A stretch of 64,000 bases of DNA from Amphibacillus sp052055485 (GCF_052055485.1 NZ_CP197171.1:3534001-3598000), one strand, 5' to 3'. Shown: positions 16,858 to 26,107, numbered from the stretch's first letter. Program-made: numbers and translations. Notes: a model not told the origin generated them from the sequence alone.

Positions 16858-17524
16858 CCATATTCCTAATGAATTTTTTTATTGGTAATCATGGTCGATA
16901 CAATCGCACTAACATAAACCAATGCCATAAATAACAATACTGTAATTGAAGCAAATAATGCTTTTTAATAACACCAACTTTACAAAGTAAAGCTGAATCT
17001 ACTCGCTGGACTTGGCAATTTTGCAGCGAAGCTAAACTATTTAAAGCAAAAGTGAAGATAGGGAAAGTCTTACGAGAAGCTGAAGAATTCATTAGATATA
17101 TCATGATTAGTCTACTTGAACTCAGAAGATTATAAATGTCTTTGACTCTTGAGAAAGCATTTTATAGGCTGATCACCATTTAAGATAAAAAGTCTAAGTG
17201 CTACTGAGGAGCACTTAGACTTTTTATTAATATTTGATCTCCCTTCAACCTTCAAATTTAAAACGAAACTAATTATACAGGAACAGTGTACTGTGAGGGT
17301 AGCGTTAATTGCACTCCCCAGTCCAGCCCCATCAAAAAGACCTGTGAAAGCAATTGCGTGAACAACACCCTGTTGCCCCAAGAGTTACGGACAGCTACAT
17401 AGGATAAACTATAAATTAATCATCAAGTTACACTTATCAAAAGATCGAGAATATTCATGAGTTTAGTCATAAAGAGTTCAGAGTGTTATCCTCAGTGATT
17501 ATGACCGTGATATCATGATTAATT
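16858..17524. other. Gene-remnant region
   Basis: No intact gene. On the minus strand at about 16856-16952 a frame ending ALVYVSAIVSTMITNKKIH is hydrophobic and looks like the last transmembrane helix of a lost membrane protein. On the plus strand about 16970-17135 a frame ends AEEFIRYIMISLLELRRL. On the minus strand about 17245-17370 a frame reads GQQGVVHAIAFTGLFDGAG and is membrane-like. None has start signals. A strong bidirectional hairpin lies at 17186-17226. Confidence 0.4.
17186..17226. terminator. Strong bidirectional terminator hairpin
   Basis: Perfect 16-base arms AAAAAGTCTAAGTGCT / AGCACTTAGACTTTTT with a 7-base loop; A and T runs on both sides make it work in either direction. 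No intact gene ends next to it, so it marks a deleted gene. Confidence 0.75.
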
Positions 17525-17683
17525 TTAATCTCTCATCCCTCCTGCTTCTCGAGAAGTCATGGCGCCTTGTCCAGCATTTATGTCTTTTTGAATTTCCTGT
17601 TTTACCTTATTAGGATCAGTTCCAGCTGATCTTGATTTCTTACTAGAAGCTAAACCCTTTTTAGTTTGGCTACTTTTTCCCAT
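17525..17683 (-). CDS. Small basic protein of 52 aa, possibly spore-related
   Basis: ATG 17683 follows AAAGGAG by seven bases. The protein begins MGKSSQTKKGLASSKKSRSA, contains GTDPNKVKQEI and ends NAGQGAMTSREAGGMRD. The N-terminus is lysine/serine rich and the end is glycine rich, as in small spore-core proteins (GTD..KVKQ recalls gamma-type SASP). I do not recognise the family firmly. It is directly upstream of gerE's terminator and reads in the same direction. It is below the usual length cutoff for gene calling. Confidence 0.65.
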   Translation of the reverse strand: MGKSSQTKKGLASSKKSRSAGTDPNKVKQEIQKDINAGQGAMTSREAGGMRD

Positions 17684-17766
17684 ACAAATTCTCCTTTAAA
17701 TAGTTATTTAAAAATTATTATCACCTCATATGCACTCATTATGTATATTTTCGCCAGATGAAAAAT

Positions 17767-17795
17767 AACCGACTTTCTAAAAAGAAAGTCGGTTT
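17767..17795 (-). terminator. Terminator of gerE
   Basis: AACCGACTTTCT / AGAAAGTCGGTT with a 4-base loop; T-rich on the minus strand just after the gerE stop. Confidence 0.85.
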
Positions 17796-17798
17796 CTG

Positions 17799-18023
17799 CT
17801 AGAGCTTTAATTCCCCCATTCGTAATAGCTCTACTACAGCTTGTGCTCGCCCCTTTACACCCAGTTTTTGAATTGTGTTGGATATATGATTCCTTACTGT
17901 TTTTTGAGAAATGAATAATTCATCAGCGATATCCTTTGTTGTTTTATCTTGCACGAGTAATTCGAATACCTCTTTTTCACGTTTAGTTAATATTTGCTTC
18001 GGCTTATAGTCGTCATCTTTCAA
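17799..18023 (-). CDS. gerE: GerE spore-coat gene regulator
   Basis: A 74-aa LuxR-type DNA-binding protein with no receiver domain, the same length as B. subtilis GerE. LTKREKEVFELLVQDKTTKDIADELFISQKTVRNHISNTIQKLGVKGRAQAV is the full four-helix HTH. In B. subtilis GerE works with sigma-K in the mother cell to switch coat genes late in sporulation. It faces away from yslB; sdhCAB, which normally separates them, is missing. Confidence 0.95.
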   Translation of the reverse strand: MKDDDYKPKQILTKREKEVFELLVQDKTTKDIADELFISQKTVRNHISNTIQKLGVKGRAQAVVELLRMGELKL

Positions 18024-18267
18024 ATCTAGACCCCTCCTTGCTGTCGTTAAAGTTGCGGATTGAAAGGGTATTAATACATGTAGTCATGGTATTTTATGTT
18101 CTAATTTAGTTTCTGTGAAGATGATTGAATCGAGTTTCCTTTTTTATTTTTAAAATGATATTATTTGGGGTATTGATCAGTAATTAAATTAATTAAAATG
18201 ATTGCAAACAATGACCAGTCAAGTGATAATATAGATATAGGTTTTAACTTAGAGGGGGGCACGTTCA

Positions 18268-18702
18268 ATGCATAAAAACAAAAAACAAATAGAAAAAATT
18301 GTTGATCAGTTAGAAACTACAGGTACAGGTTATGATTTGTTAAGGTATGTAGCATTACCTGATTTACTCGGAAAAGATGCTCCAAAAATTTTATATGTAA
18401 TGGGAAAAAATCTGGCACGTGAGCTATCTTTTCAGTCAATTGAAGAAATTGCTATATTTTTTTATAAAACAGGCTGGGGAACGCTGGAGCTTGTCAAAGA
18501 AAAGCGTTCTGAACATATTTTCAAATTACAAACAAGATCGATTTCTGAACGGTATCGTTTAGGTATTGAAACAGATTATCGTCTAGAATCAGGATTCTTA
18601 GCAGCAGCAATGGAACAAATCAATTCGTTTCATTGTGAATGTATCGAAGAAGAAAAACCTAAGAAAAATTATATCGAATTACGAGTTCAGCATTATCATT
18701 AA
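18268..18702 (+). CDS. YslB-like protein (DUF2507)
   Basis: A 144-aa protein with GYDLLRYVALPDLLGKDAPKILYVMGKNLAREL, then a beta/alpha segment, matching the YslB family by sequence and place. Function is unknown. AGGGGGG precedes the ATG. In B. subtilis yslB lies between sdhC and uvrC. Confidence 0.85.
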   Translation: MHKNKKQIEKIVDQLETTGTGYDLLRYVALPDLLGKDAPKILYVMGKNLARELSFQSIEEIAIFFYKTGWGTLELVKEKRSEHIFKLQTRSISERYRLGIETDYRLESGFLAAAMEQINSFHCECIEEEKPKKNYIELRVQHYH

Positions 18703-19127
18703 AATGTTAAAAAATTGGTCTTATTCTTTTCATTTTAGACTTATATAATATGAACTCAGAAGTGATTCTGAGACTGAAAATTCATATCCAATAATAAGAG
18801 GCTAGGACAAAACCAAGCTAAAAAAAGCTGTTACACAATAAAATTGATTGTGTAACAGCTTTTTTATCTGACTAGAAAGGCTATTATATGACTAAAGTAG
18901 ACACTTCTCAAAAATGGCCCTTCTGCTATGATTCTGAGCATGGGATTGCTAGCTATGAAGATAAACTCGATAATCTTGACTAGCGTTTATCTCACTTTCA
19001 TCTTTTAAAAGGAGCGACCCGCAATAAATGACTTGAATTAGATGCGATTGAGCATAGATCTTATCTTTTTCACATGGCATGAAAGTAACAGAAGAGACAA
19101 AAACTGTTGACTTTATATAGTTAGCCT
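18703..19127. other. Intergenic region with hairpin element and gene scraps
   Basis: It contains a strong hairpin (18821-18866) preceded by AGAGGCTAGGACAAAACC, a sequence I associate with interspersed repeats in low-GC Firmicutes. A 31-codon plus-strand frame at 18887-18982 (MTKVDTSQKWPFCYDSEHG...) has no ribosome-binding site. TTAGATGCGATTGAGCATAGATC further on resembles a decayed transposase scrap. No intact gene. Confidence 0.35.
18821..18866. terminator. Hairpin with long perfect arms (repeat-associated)
   Basis: AAAAAAGCTGTTACACAAT / ATTGTGTAACAGCTTTTTT with a 7-base loop. It is symmetrical and can end transcripts of both yslB and uvrC. Confidence 0.75.
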
Positions 19128-20918
19128 CTAAAGGCTGAGATTTTCTTGATCTTCTAAATGTATTTGGATCTGCTTGGCAGTTGGCTCGGGTATCCCTAGA
19201 CGTTTAATTGTTTCGATCGGTGCATTTTTAATTTCATTAATCGATTTAAAATGGGTCAATAATAACTTACGACGCTTTTCCCCAATACCGGGGATCTCAT
19301 CAAGGATCGATTTAAAGGCACTTTTTCCTCGTAATTGACGATGAAAGCTAATCGCAAAACGATGGACTTCATCTTGAATTCGCTGAATAAGATAAAATTC
19401 CTGAGATTTTCGATCAAGATCAATCACAGTTGGTGGATCACCATATAGCAATTCACTTGTTTTGTGTCGATCATCTTTAGCTAGACCGCACAATGGAATA
19501 TCAAGCCCTAATTCATCTTCTAAAACGCTAATTGCCGCTGACATTTGTCCTTTACTACCATCTACAAGTATTAAATCAGGCAAAGGTAAATCTTCTTTCA
19601 ATACACGTGTATAACGCCTTCTAACAACCTCTCGCATGGTTTCATAATCATCAGGTCCCTTAACATCTCTTACCTTATATTTACGGTATTCCTTTTTATC
19701 TGGCTTTCCATCGATAAAAACAACCATTGCTGAAACTGGATCCGTTCCTTGAATATTTGAGTTATCAAACGCTTCGATTCGATGTGGTATTTCTATATTG
19801 AGTTGTTGACCAAGTCGCTCAATTGCCTTAATCGTTCGTTCTTCATCTCGTTCAATAAGCGAGAATTTTTCTTCCAAAGCAATTTCAGCGTTTTTCCCTG
19901 CCAGCTCGATGAGCTCTCTCCTTCTGCCACGATAAGGTATGGTAACGTCGACTTCAAGTAATTCTGATAATAACTGATAATCAATTGGAGCGGGTACAAG
20001 AACTTGCTTGGGTTTAATATGATTATGATGTAAATAAAATCGGCCAATAAAGCTGACAAACGTTTCCTCTGCATCAGTATAAAATGGAAAAATGGAAACA
20101 TCGCGTTCAATTAATTTACCTTGACGAATGAAGAAAACTTGCACACACATCCAGCCTTTATTATAACTGTAATTAAAAACATCCCGATCAACTCGATCAT
20201 TCAAGGCCATCGTTTGTCGTTCCATCAAGGCATCAATATGCTGGATTTGATCACGAAGTTCTTTTGCTCTTTCAAAATTCAAAACTTCACTTGCTTGCTG
20301 CATCTTCTCTTTTAAATCTTTTTTAATTGCCTGGTGTCCACCACCTAAAAAAGAAACGACATCATTAACAATTTTTTGATAGGTTTCGGGGGATGGTGGC
20401 TCATCTGCACAAGCTAAGCATTGACCTAAATGATAGTATAAACAATGGTCACCCGGTTTGTTATTACATTTTCTCAAAGGATAAATACGATCTAAAAGCT
20501 TCTTTGTTTCCCTTGCAGCCAATACATTTGGATAAGGCCCAAAATATTTTCCCTTATCCTTTAAAACTCTCCTCGTAATAACTAAACGGGGATGTCTTTC
20601 ATGCGTTACTTTTAAATATGGATAGCTCTTATCATCTTTTAATAACACATTGTAGCGAGGGTCATATTTCTTAATTAAGTTCATTTCTAAAATAAGTGCT
20701 TCAATTTCTGAAGAAGTGACAACATATTCGAAATCAACAATCTCTTGAACAAGACGTTGGGTTTTTTGGTCATTCGCACCGGTAAAATAGGAGCGAACTC
20801 TATTTTTTAATTTTTTTGATTTTCCTACGTAAATTACCGTACCCTGCTTATCTTTCATCAAGTAGCACCCAGGTTGCGCTGGGAGAACGGCTAATTTTTC
20901 CTGAATGATATTTGACAT
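19128..20918 (-). CDS. uvrC: Excinuclease ABC subunit C
   Basis: Dual-incision nuclease of nucleotide excision repair. The N-terminal GIY-YIG nuclease (GCYLMKDKQG, VIYVGKSKKLKNRVRSYF), the UVR domain near residues 200-235 (ASEVLNFERAKELRDQIQ), the RNase H-like 5' nuclease (FDNSNIQG; LILVDGSKGQ), and the C-terminal helix-hairpin-helix (IPGIGEKRRKLL) are all present. I place the start at ATG 20918 (MSNIIQEKL) because it follows GGAGTG and matches the usual UvrC start; the ATG 27 bases earlier has no site. Length 596 aa. Confidence 0.96.
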   Translation of the reverse strand: MSNIIQEKLAVLPAQPGCYLMKDKQGTVIYVGKSKKLKNRVRSYFTGANDQKTQRLVQEIVDFEYVVTSSEIEALILEMNLIKKYDPRYNVLLKDDKSYPYLKVTHERHPRLVITRRVLKDKGKYFGPYPNVLAARETKKLLDRIYPLRKCNNKPGDHCLYYHLGQCLACADEPPSPETYQKIVNDVVSFLGGGHQAIKKDLKEKMQQASEVLNFERAKELRDQIQHIDALMERQTMALNDRVDRDVFNYSYNKGWMCVQVFFIRQGKLIERDVSIFPFYTDAEETFVSFIGRFYLHHNHIKPKQVLVPAPIDYQLLSELLEVDVTIPYRGRRRELIELAGKNAEIALEEKFSLIERDEERTIKAIERLGQQLNIEIPHRIEAFDNSNIQGTDPVSAMVVFIDGKPDKKEYRKYKVRDVKGPDDYETMREVVRRRYTRVLKEDLPLPDLILVDGSKGQMSAAISVLEDELGLDIPLCGLAKDDRHKTSELLYGDPPTVIDLDRKSQEFYLIQRIQDEVHRFAISFHRQLRGKSAFKSILDEIPGIGEKRRKLLLTHFKSINEIKNAPIETIKRLGIPEPTAKQIQIHLEDQENLSL

Positions 20919-20989
20919 CCACAACACTCCATTGCTATCTCTCATTAAATAATTAGCTCAATTATAACATATTCATTTTCATTACATTA

Positions 20990-21035
20990 AAAAAAGAAAC
21001 CCTCCTTGGATTATGCTAATAATCAGAGGGCTTCT
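20990..21035 (-). terminator. Terminator of the catabolic cluster
   Basis: On the minus strand GAAGCCCTC...GAGGGTTTC encloses GATTAT-TAGC-ATAATC; seven T follow. It lies 64 bases after the cyclase stop codon. Confidence 0.65.
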
Positions 21036-21098
21036 ACTTTATTATAATAACCTACATTTGCATTGCAATTTTTAATAATTCATTTCGACCACACTACT

Positions 21099-21875
21099 TT
21101 ATCCAGCCTCTGACACCATAGCTATTGCTCTAATCCATCCAGCACTCGCACCTTTAATTTTTACTGGAAAACACATAAATGTAAATCCTGTTGCTGGAAT
21201 TTGATCTAAATTAGTTAGTTTTTCTATTTGACAATAGCCTTTTTCAATACCTGCAAAATGACCTTCCCAAATAATATCTTTATTACCTGTTTTCGAAAAC
21301 TCTTCACTAATCAAGCCTAAAGGCCTATCCCAACTCCAAGCATCTGTTCCAACCGTTCTTATTCCCCTATCTAAAAGCCATAATGTCGCTTCTCGACCGA
21401 GACCGCAACCTGCTGTTAGGTATCTTTTAGTACCCCAATGTTTCGATGCTCCTGTATGGATGAGAACAATATCCTTTTCTTTTAATGTATAATTTATTTC
21501 CTCCAATTTTTCGATTAAATCCTTAGAAGTAACTAAATATCCATCTGGCTTATCAGTCATATCAATTACAACACCGTTTCCAATAAACCAATCTAAAGGA
21601 ACTTCATCAATCGTCCAGGCTTTCTCACCATTATTCATTGTTGGATGGTAATGCCATGGAGCATCTATATGAGTCCCTGCATGCGTCGTTAACTGTACAT
21701 TTTCTAATGACCAAGCTTTGCCATCAGGTAAATCTTCTTGTGTAGCATCTTTAAAAAAACTTAACATATAATCAACTTGATCATCATGATTACTATACTC
21801 TATTTTAGGTATCATTCCCGGTGGATCACTGGGTAAACTATCTTCTATCGCAACTGACAAATCTACTAACTTCAT
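21099..21875 (-). CDS. Cyclase-family metal-dependent hydrolase
   Basis: A 258-aa member of the family that includes kynurenine formamidase. The metal-binding signature HAGTHIDAPWHYH is at about residues 65-77, and later GxxxGTDAWSWD-type and HFAGIEKGYC blocks fit the family. Members open amides, lactones or similar bonds using Zn or Mn. It is last in the cluster, 19 bases after the symporter, so the imported compound is the likely substrate. The substrate itself cannot be told from sequence. Confidence 0.85.
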   Translation of the reverse strand: MKLVDLSVAIEDSLPSDPPGMIPKIEYSNHDDQVDYMLSFFKDATQEDLPDGKAWSLENVQLTTHAGTHIDAPWHYHPTMNNGEKAWTIDEVPLDWFIGNGVVIDMTDKPDGYLVTSKDLIEKLEEINYTLKEKDIVLIHTGASKHWGTKRYLTAGCGLGREATLWLLDRGIRTVGTDAWSWDRPLGLISEEFSKTGNKDIIWEGHFAGIEKGYCQIEKLTNLDQIPATGFTFMCFPVKIKGASAGWIRAIAMVSEAG

Positions 21876-21894
21876 AATCTAGCACCGCCTTTTG

Positions 21895-23868
21895 TTAATT
21901 GAAATAGTTGCTCACTAATTTTTTTCCTAACTGTGTAATTTCAACTTCTCTTTTGAATAGACCTTTTTCTATCAAATAACCCTTTCTGACTAAATGCGAG
22001 ATAACGCTAGACAGTTGTAACGAACCCATATTATTTTCTTTTGCATATACGCCCATTTCTTTCGGATTCTCATTAATTTGCTTTAAAAAATTCAAATGTT
22101 TTTGATCAACAAAAGCCCTCTCCATTTCTTTCTCTTGATCAGTTAAATAATTAAAAATAGAATAACCCTTTTCTGTTAAATGAAAAGTATAAAAGTTTGT
22201 CCAAGTTAACCCTTTTCTCTCGATATATCCTCCTTGATCTAATTTTTCAATAGAGGCATTTGTAACTTTTGAATCCACTTCCAGTCCATCTGTCAAGTTA
22301 GCCATATATTTATGACCTAATCGGATTAAATCTAGCACTTTTCGATCAAATTCATTTAGCTTAACTTCAATTCGATTAGCATTTGTTGCTTTGGGTTCCC
22401 AATTCTTTTCACCATAATATTTAGATTTAGAAAACAACGAGATCATTACTGAAACAATCAAGGTGACAAAAAACCCTACGATAGCCATGTGTGTATATTG
22501 ATTAATATTAAATATATTTGTTAAATCTAGCACTGTTAATAATAACATCGTGGTAACACCGATGATCACTCCCCATTTAGCCCCTGTACTATTGAAACGT
22601 GGCCAAATGGCTCCGAGTAATAATAAAACAGCCGGAGGAACTAGCCAAGCATTTGCAAAAGCAAATAAATATACTGGTCCGCCTGGAAAAAAAGTCAGTA
22701 ACCAAGTTAGAATGATGATGAATCCCATTATCCATTTACTAACTTTTAATGTCTTTTTCGGATCATTATCTTTATTAAATTGTTGATACACATCTCTGGT
22801 TGCAGTAGAAGTCGCCCCTAATGCACTTGTAGAAGATGTCGAAATAGATGCTGCTGCTGCAGAAATTATAAATAGTGAGCCTAATAGCGGTGTAATCACA
22901 TTAGCGATCATTCCATAAGCTGATGTCTGATCAAACTCCCCACCCATAACGGTAAACAATTCAGGCGTATCAGCTCCTGCAAACAAGCCGATGAACGATA
23001 AAGGAATCATGAAAAAGATGATTAGATAAATTCCACCGTACGTAAAAGATTTTTTTGCTACTTTCTCATTTCGACAATTTGATAGTTTAATCCAATAATA
23101 ATTATTACCCCAAACAAGCGCTGCCCCAAAATTCAGTATAAATGTGAGGGCGCTGGGGTACTTCCAACTAAGCATAGGTATCTGCTGACCGGATATTCCA
23201 TTATTAATCCAGTCATGTCCATATCCCGTCCAATTATTAGCGATAAAGTCGATACCCCCAAATCTATGAAGTAACATTAGTAAGAAGATTGGAACTCCAA
23301 TTGTTCCAATAGAAACCTGAATAAAATCAGTAAGAGTCGTTGCCCACATTCCACTAGATGTTGCAAAAAACAGAATAACCAAAAATGCAACACCTGTAAT
23401 TGCCCATGTCGGCCATCCTGTATAGCCACCAACAATATTGGTTAATGAGACAATGTTATTTGCTAAAATACCTGTCATCCCAATAACAGAAGTAATCGCA
23501 ACAAAGGTACGTACTTCTCGGCTATATCTCATTTCAAAATACTCTGGCAAGGTTTGTGCCCCACTCAGACGAGCAAATCTAGAAAAAATTAATCCATATA
23601 AAATTAATCCAAAACCTGCATAAAGAACACCCCAAGTTATTCCACCTCGTAATCCATATAAAACTGAAAATCCAGGTGCCAGTGTAATGGACGTTCCTGC
23701 AAAGCCTATCGCAATTACTCCTACCATATTGATTGGCGTGCTTATCTCACGCCCCGCTATAATAAAATCAGACGTTTCACTAACCCATCTTTTAGCATAT
23801 TGCCCTACACCAATCAGTACAGCGATAAAAATGACTGCATAGATACTAATAATGACTCCTTGACTCAT
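21895..23868 (-). CDS. Sodium/solute symporter (SSS) with C-terminal winged-helix tail
   Basis: A 657-aa protein. Residues 1-~480 form an SSS-family transporter with 13 or so membrane segments (FAGTSITLAPGF; ALGATSTATRDVYQQF). Residues ~498-657 are soluble and look like two tandem winged-helix folds: DRKVLDLIRLGHKYM...ASIEKLDQGGYIERKGL...FHLTEKG, then HLNFLKQINENPKEMG...SSVISHLVRKGYLIEKG...ITQLGKKL. SSS proteins of ~480-500 aa normally lack this. The tail might bind DNA, protein or the substrate. AGAGGTGATG precedes the ATG. Within a catabolic operon it is the uptake step. Confidence 0.88.
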   Translation of the reverse strand: MSQGVIISIYAVIFIAVLIGVGQYAKRWVSETSDFIIAGREISTPINMVGVIAIGFAGTSITLAPGFSVLYGLRGGITWGVLYAGFGLILYGLIFSRFARLSGAQTLPEYFEMRYSREVRTFVAITSVIGMTGILANNIVSLTNIVGGYTGWPTWAITGVAFLVILFFATSSGMWATTLTDFIQVSIGTIGVPIFLLMLLHRFGGIDFIANNWTGYGHDWINNGISGQQIPMLSWKYPSALTFILNFGAALVWGNNYYWIKLSNCRNEKVAKKSFTYGGIYLIIFFMIPLSFIGLFAGADTPELFTVMGGEFDQTSAYGMIANVITPLLGSLFIISAAAASISTSSTSALGATSTATRDVYQQFNKDNDPKKTLKVSKWIMGFIIILTWLLTFFPGGPVYLFAFANAWLVPPAVLLLLGAIWPRFNSTGAKWGVIIGVTTMLLLTVLDLTNIFNINQYTHMAIVGFFVTLIVSVMISLFSKSKYYGEKNWEPKATNANRIEVKLNEFDRKVLDLIRLGHKYMANLTDGLEVDSKVTNASIEKLDQGGYIERKGLTWTNFYTFHLTEKGYSIFNYLTDQEKEMERAFVDQKHLNFLKQINENPKEMGVYAKENNMGSLQLSSVISHLVRKGYLIEKGLFKREVEITQLGKKLVSNYFN

Positions 23869-23945
23869 TTCTCATCACCTCTTGATATGATCTATTGTCT
23901 CTATTTACTGATAGATTTCTTTTGTCATTCTTCAAATTTCTATAG

Positions 23946-24797
23946 CTATGCTTTCTTTGTTAAATTCAAAAGTTGTCGTGCCTCTTCTGGGGTTGCAATT
24001 TCTTTTCCTAACTCACGAATTAATCTTTTAGCTTGTTCGACAAATTCAACATTACTCCTCGCAAGTTGACCTTTTTTAAGATAAACGTTATCCTCCATAC
24101 CAACTCTTAAATGTCCACCTAATGCTAAAGTTGTCATCATAATAGGTACAGCCATTTTGCCAATACCAAAAGCACTCCATGTTGCATTTTCAGGAAGTAA
24201 ACTTTTTAAGAATACTAGATTTTCTACGGTTGCTGCGATTCCGCCAGGGGCACCTAAAACAAATTGAAAATGTAGTGATCCTTCTGGAAGAAAACCTTTC
24301 TTTTGTAAATACAGTGCAGTATACAACATTCCAGCATCAAACACTTCTATTTCCGGCTTAACATTCACTTCCTGCATAGCTCTACCAAGCTGCTCTAAAA
24401 ATTTTGGATGGTTCTCAAAAATTGTTTGATTTAGCCAATTCATTGTTCCTGCATCAAATGACGCCATTTCTGGCAACAACTTTTTGAATGGTTCAATTCT
24501 CTCGTCATAAGATAGTTTTTCTACTGAACCAGATGTTGTTAAATTTAAAACAATATCATCATTTTTTTCTCTTATTAAACCAACAGTTTCCATATATTTA
24601 TTAATGTTCATAGATGCATTGCCACCGTCATCTCTCACATGAATATGTGCAATTGAAGCACCAGCTTCATATGCCAACTGAACTTCTTTTGCGATTTCTT
24701 CTGGATGTAAAGGGACAAAAGGTGTAGAATCTCTAGTTGTAACTGCTCCCGTGGTAGCTACTGTTAAAACAACTTTATTTTGTAATTTTTCATTCAT
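23946..24797 (-). CDS. BKACE-family beta-keto acid cleavage enzyme (DUF849)
   Basis: A 283-aa TIM-barrel enzyme. AHIHVRDD near residue 45-52 carries the zinc-binding histidines; LNLTTSGS and the late GxxLRVGMEDNVYL block are family hallmarks. Characterised members condense a beta-keto acid with acetyl-CoA to give acetoacetate and a new acyl-CoA (as in 3-keto-5-aminohexanoate cleavage in lysine fermentation). ATG 24797 follows GGAGGT by eight bases; the earlier TTG overlaps that site. The CoA-transferase and thiolase next door would use the acetoacetate. Exact substrate unknown. Confidence 0.9.
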   Translation of the reverse strand: MNEKLQNKVVLTVATTGAVTTRDSTPFVPLHPEEIAKEVQLAYEAGASIAHIHVRDDGGNASMNINKYMETVGLIREKNDDIVLNLTTSGSVEKLSYDERIEPFKKLLPEMASFDAGTMNWLNQTIFENHPKFLEQLGRAMQEVNVKPEIEVFDAGMLYTALYLQKKGFLPEGSLHFQFVLGAPGGIAATVENLVFLKSLLPENATWSAFGIGKMAVPIMMTTLALGGHLRVGMEDNVYLKKGQLARSNVEFVEQAKRLIRELGKEIATPEEARQLLNLTKKA

Positions 24798-24817
24798 AAT
24801 ATCTACCTCCAAAAATA

Positions 24818-25450
24818 TTAAATTTCTATTGTTAACTCTGCTCCTGTGGCATTAATGACATCTTTTAATTCAAATGCTGGATTTAATTCAGTCAAAATCA
24901 ATTGATTCTCTTTTACTTCAATAACGCCCATTTCTGTAACAATTAAATCTACAGCATTCTTAGCGGTTAAAGGCAATTGACATTCATTTAAAATTTTATG
25001 ACTTCCTTTTGCCGTATGCTGCATCGCGACAATTACTTTTTTCGCTCCTACGACTAAATCCATTGCTCCACCCATGCCAGGTGCCATTTTTCCAGGGATC
25101 ATATAATTAGCAATGTTCCCAAAACGATCTACTTCAAGTGCACCTAATACTGTAACGTCTACGTGGCCACCTCTAATCATTCCAAACGAAAGCGAACTAT
25201 CAAAGAAAGCTCCATTTGGCATGATTGAAACAGGTTGACCTCCAGCATTTACAATTGAGCGCTCCATACTGTCTACAATTGGACTTAATCCAATAAAACC
25301 ATTTTCAGATTGAAAGGCAACTTCAATTTCTCTTGGCACAAAATCAGCAACCTTAGTTGGTAAACCAATTCCCAAATTAACAATATCGCCATTCGTTAAT
25401 TCCTGTGCGACTCTCTTAGCTATATAGTTTCTGATTTGTTCTCTATCCAT
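24818..25450 (-). CDS. 3-oxoacid CoA-transferase subunit B
   Basis: A 210-aa beta subunit (AtoA/ScoB type). The catalytic glutamate is in SENGFIGLSP; GLGIGLPTKVADFVP-like N-terminus and MGGAMDLVVGAKKVIVAMQH are family blocks. With subunit A it moves CoA onto acetoacetate or a related keto acid. The start overlaps the stop of subunit A by one base. Confidence 0.93.
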   Translation of the reverse strand: MDREQIRNYIAKRVAQELTNGDIVNLGIGLPTKVADFVPREIEVAFQSENGFIGLSPIVDSMERSIVNAGGQPVSIMPNGAFFDSSLSFGMIRGGHVDVTVLGALEVDRFGNIANYMIPGKMAPGMGGAMDLVVGAKKVIVAMQHTAKGSHKILNECQLPLTAKNAVDLIVTEMGVIEVKENQLILTELNPAFELKDVINATGAELTIEI

Positions 25451-26106
25451 TAATGTTCACCACCTTTCACAACATAATCGATGAACATCCCCGGCGTATC
25501 AACATTATTTGGATCCATATCACCTTCTTTAACAATATGACGTGCTTCTACTATCGTTACCTTAGAGGCTGTTGCCATCAGATGATTAAAGTTATTCTCA
25601 GAACCTTTATATTTTAAATTTCCATGCTCATCTGCTGTATCTGCAAAAATCAATGAGAAATCTGCTTTGAACGGTTTCTCCAGCAAATATTTTTCACCAT
25701 CCACTTCAACTATCTGTTTGTCATCCTCAACTAATGTGCCAATCCCTGTTTTCGTTAATACTCCTCCTAATCCGAACCCCCCCGCTCTAATTTGTTCTAT
25801 TAATGTACCTTGCGGGATTAAAGTCACTTCCATAGTTCCGTCGTACATTTGCTTACCCGTTTCTTTATTCGTACCAATATGTGAAGCATATAATTTTTTT
25901 ATTTGTTTATTCTTAACCAATCGGCCATGAGCTAACTCTTCGGTTGCTGTATCGTTACTAATTAAAGTAATATCTTTAAGATTCCTTTCTACTAAATAGT
26001 TAATTAATTTATGAGGAGTTCCATTAACTAAAAAGCCCCCAATCATAATAGTTGCTCCATCCTTAATGTCTTTAAGAGCATCTTCTAATGTGACTACCTT
26101 CTTCAT
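25450..26106 (-). CDS. 3-oxoacid CoA-transferase subunit A
   Basis: A 218-aa alpha subunit (AtoD/ScoA type): IMIGGFLVNGTPHKLINYL, PQGTLIEQIRAGGFGLGGVLTKTGIGT. It partners with the adjacent subunit B. The start lies one base after the thiolase stop. Together they probably activate the acetoacetate released by the BKACE enzyme. Confidence 0.93.
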   Translation of the reverse strand: MKKVVTLEDALKDIKDGATIMIGGFLVNGTPHKLINYLVERNLKDITLISNDTATEELAHGRLVKNKQIKKLYASHIGTNKETGKQMYDGTMEVTLIPQGTLIEQIRAGGFGLGGVLTKTGIGTLVEDDKQIVEVDGEKYLLEKPFKADFSLIFADTADEHGNLKYKGSENNFNHLMATASKVTIVEARHIVKEGDMDPNNVDTPGMFIDYVVKGGEH

Positions 26107-26107
26107 C

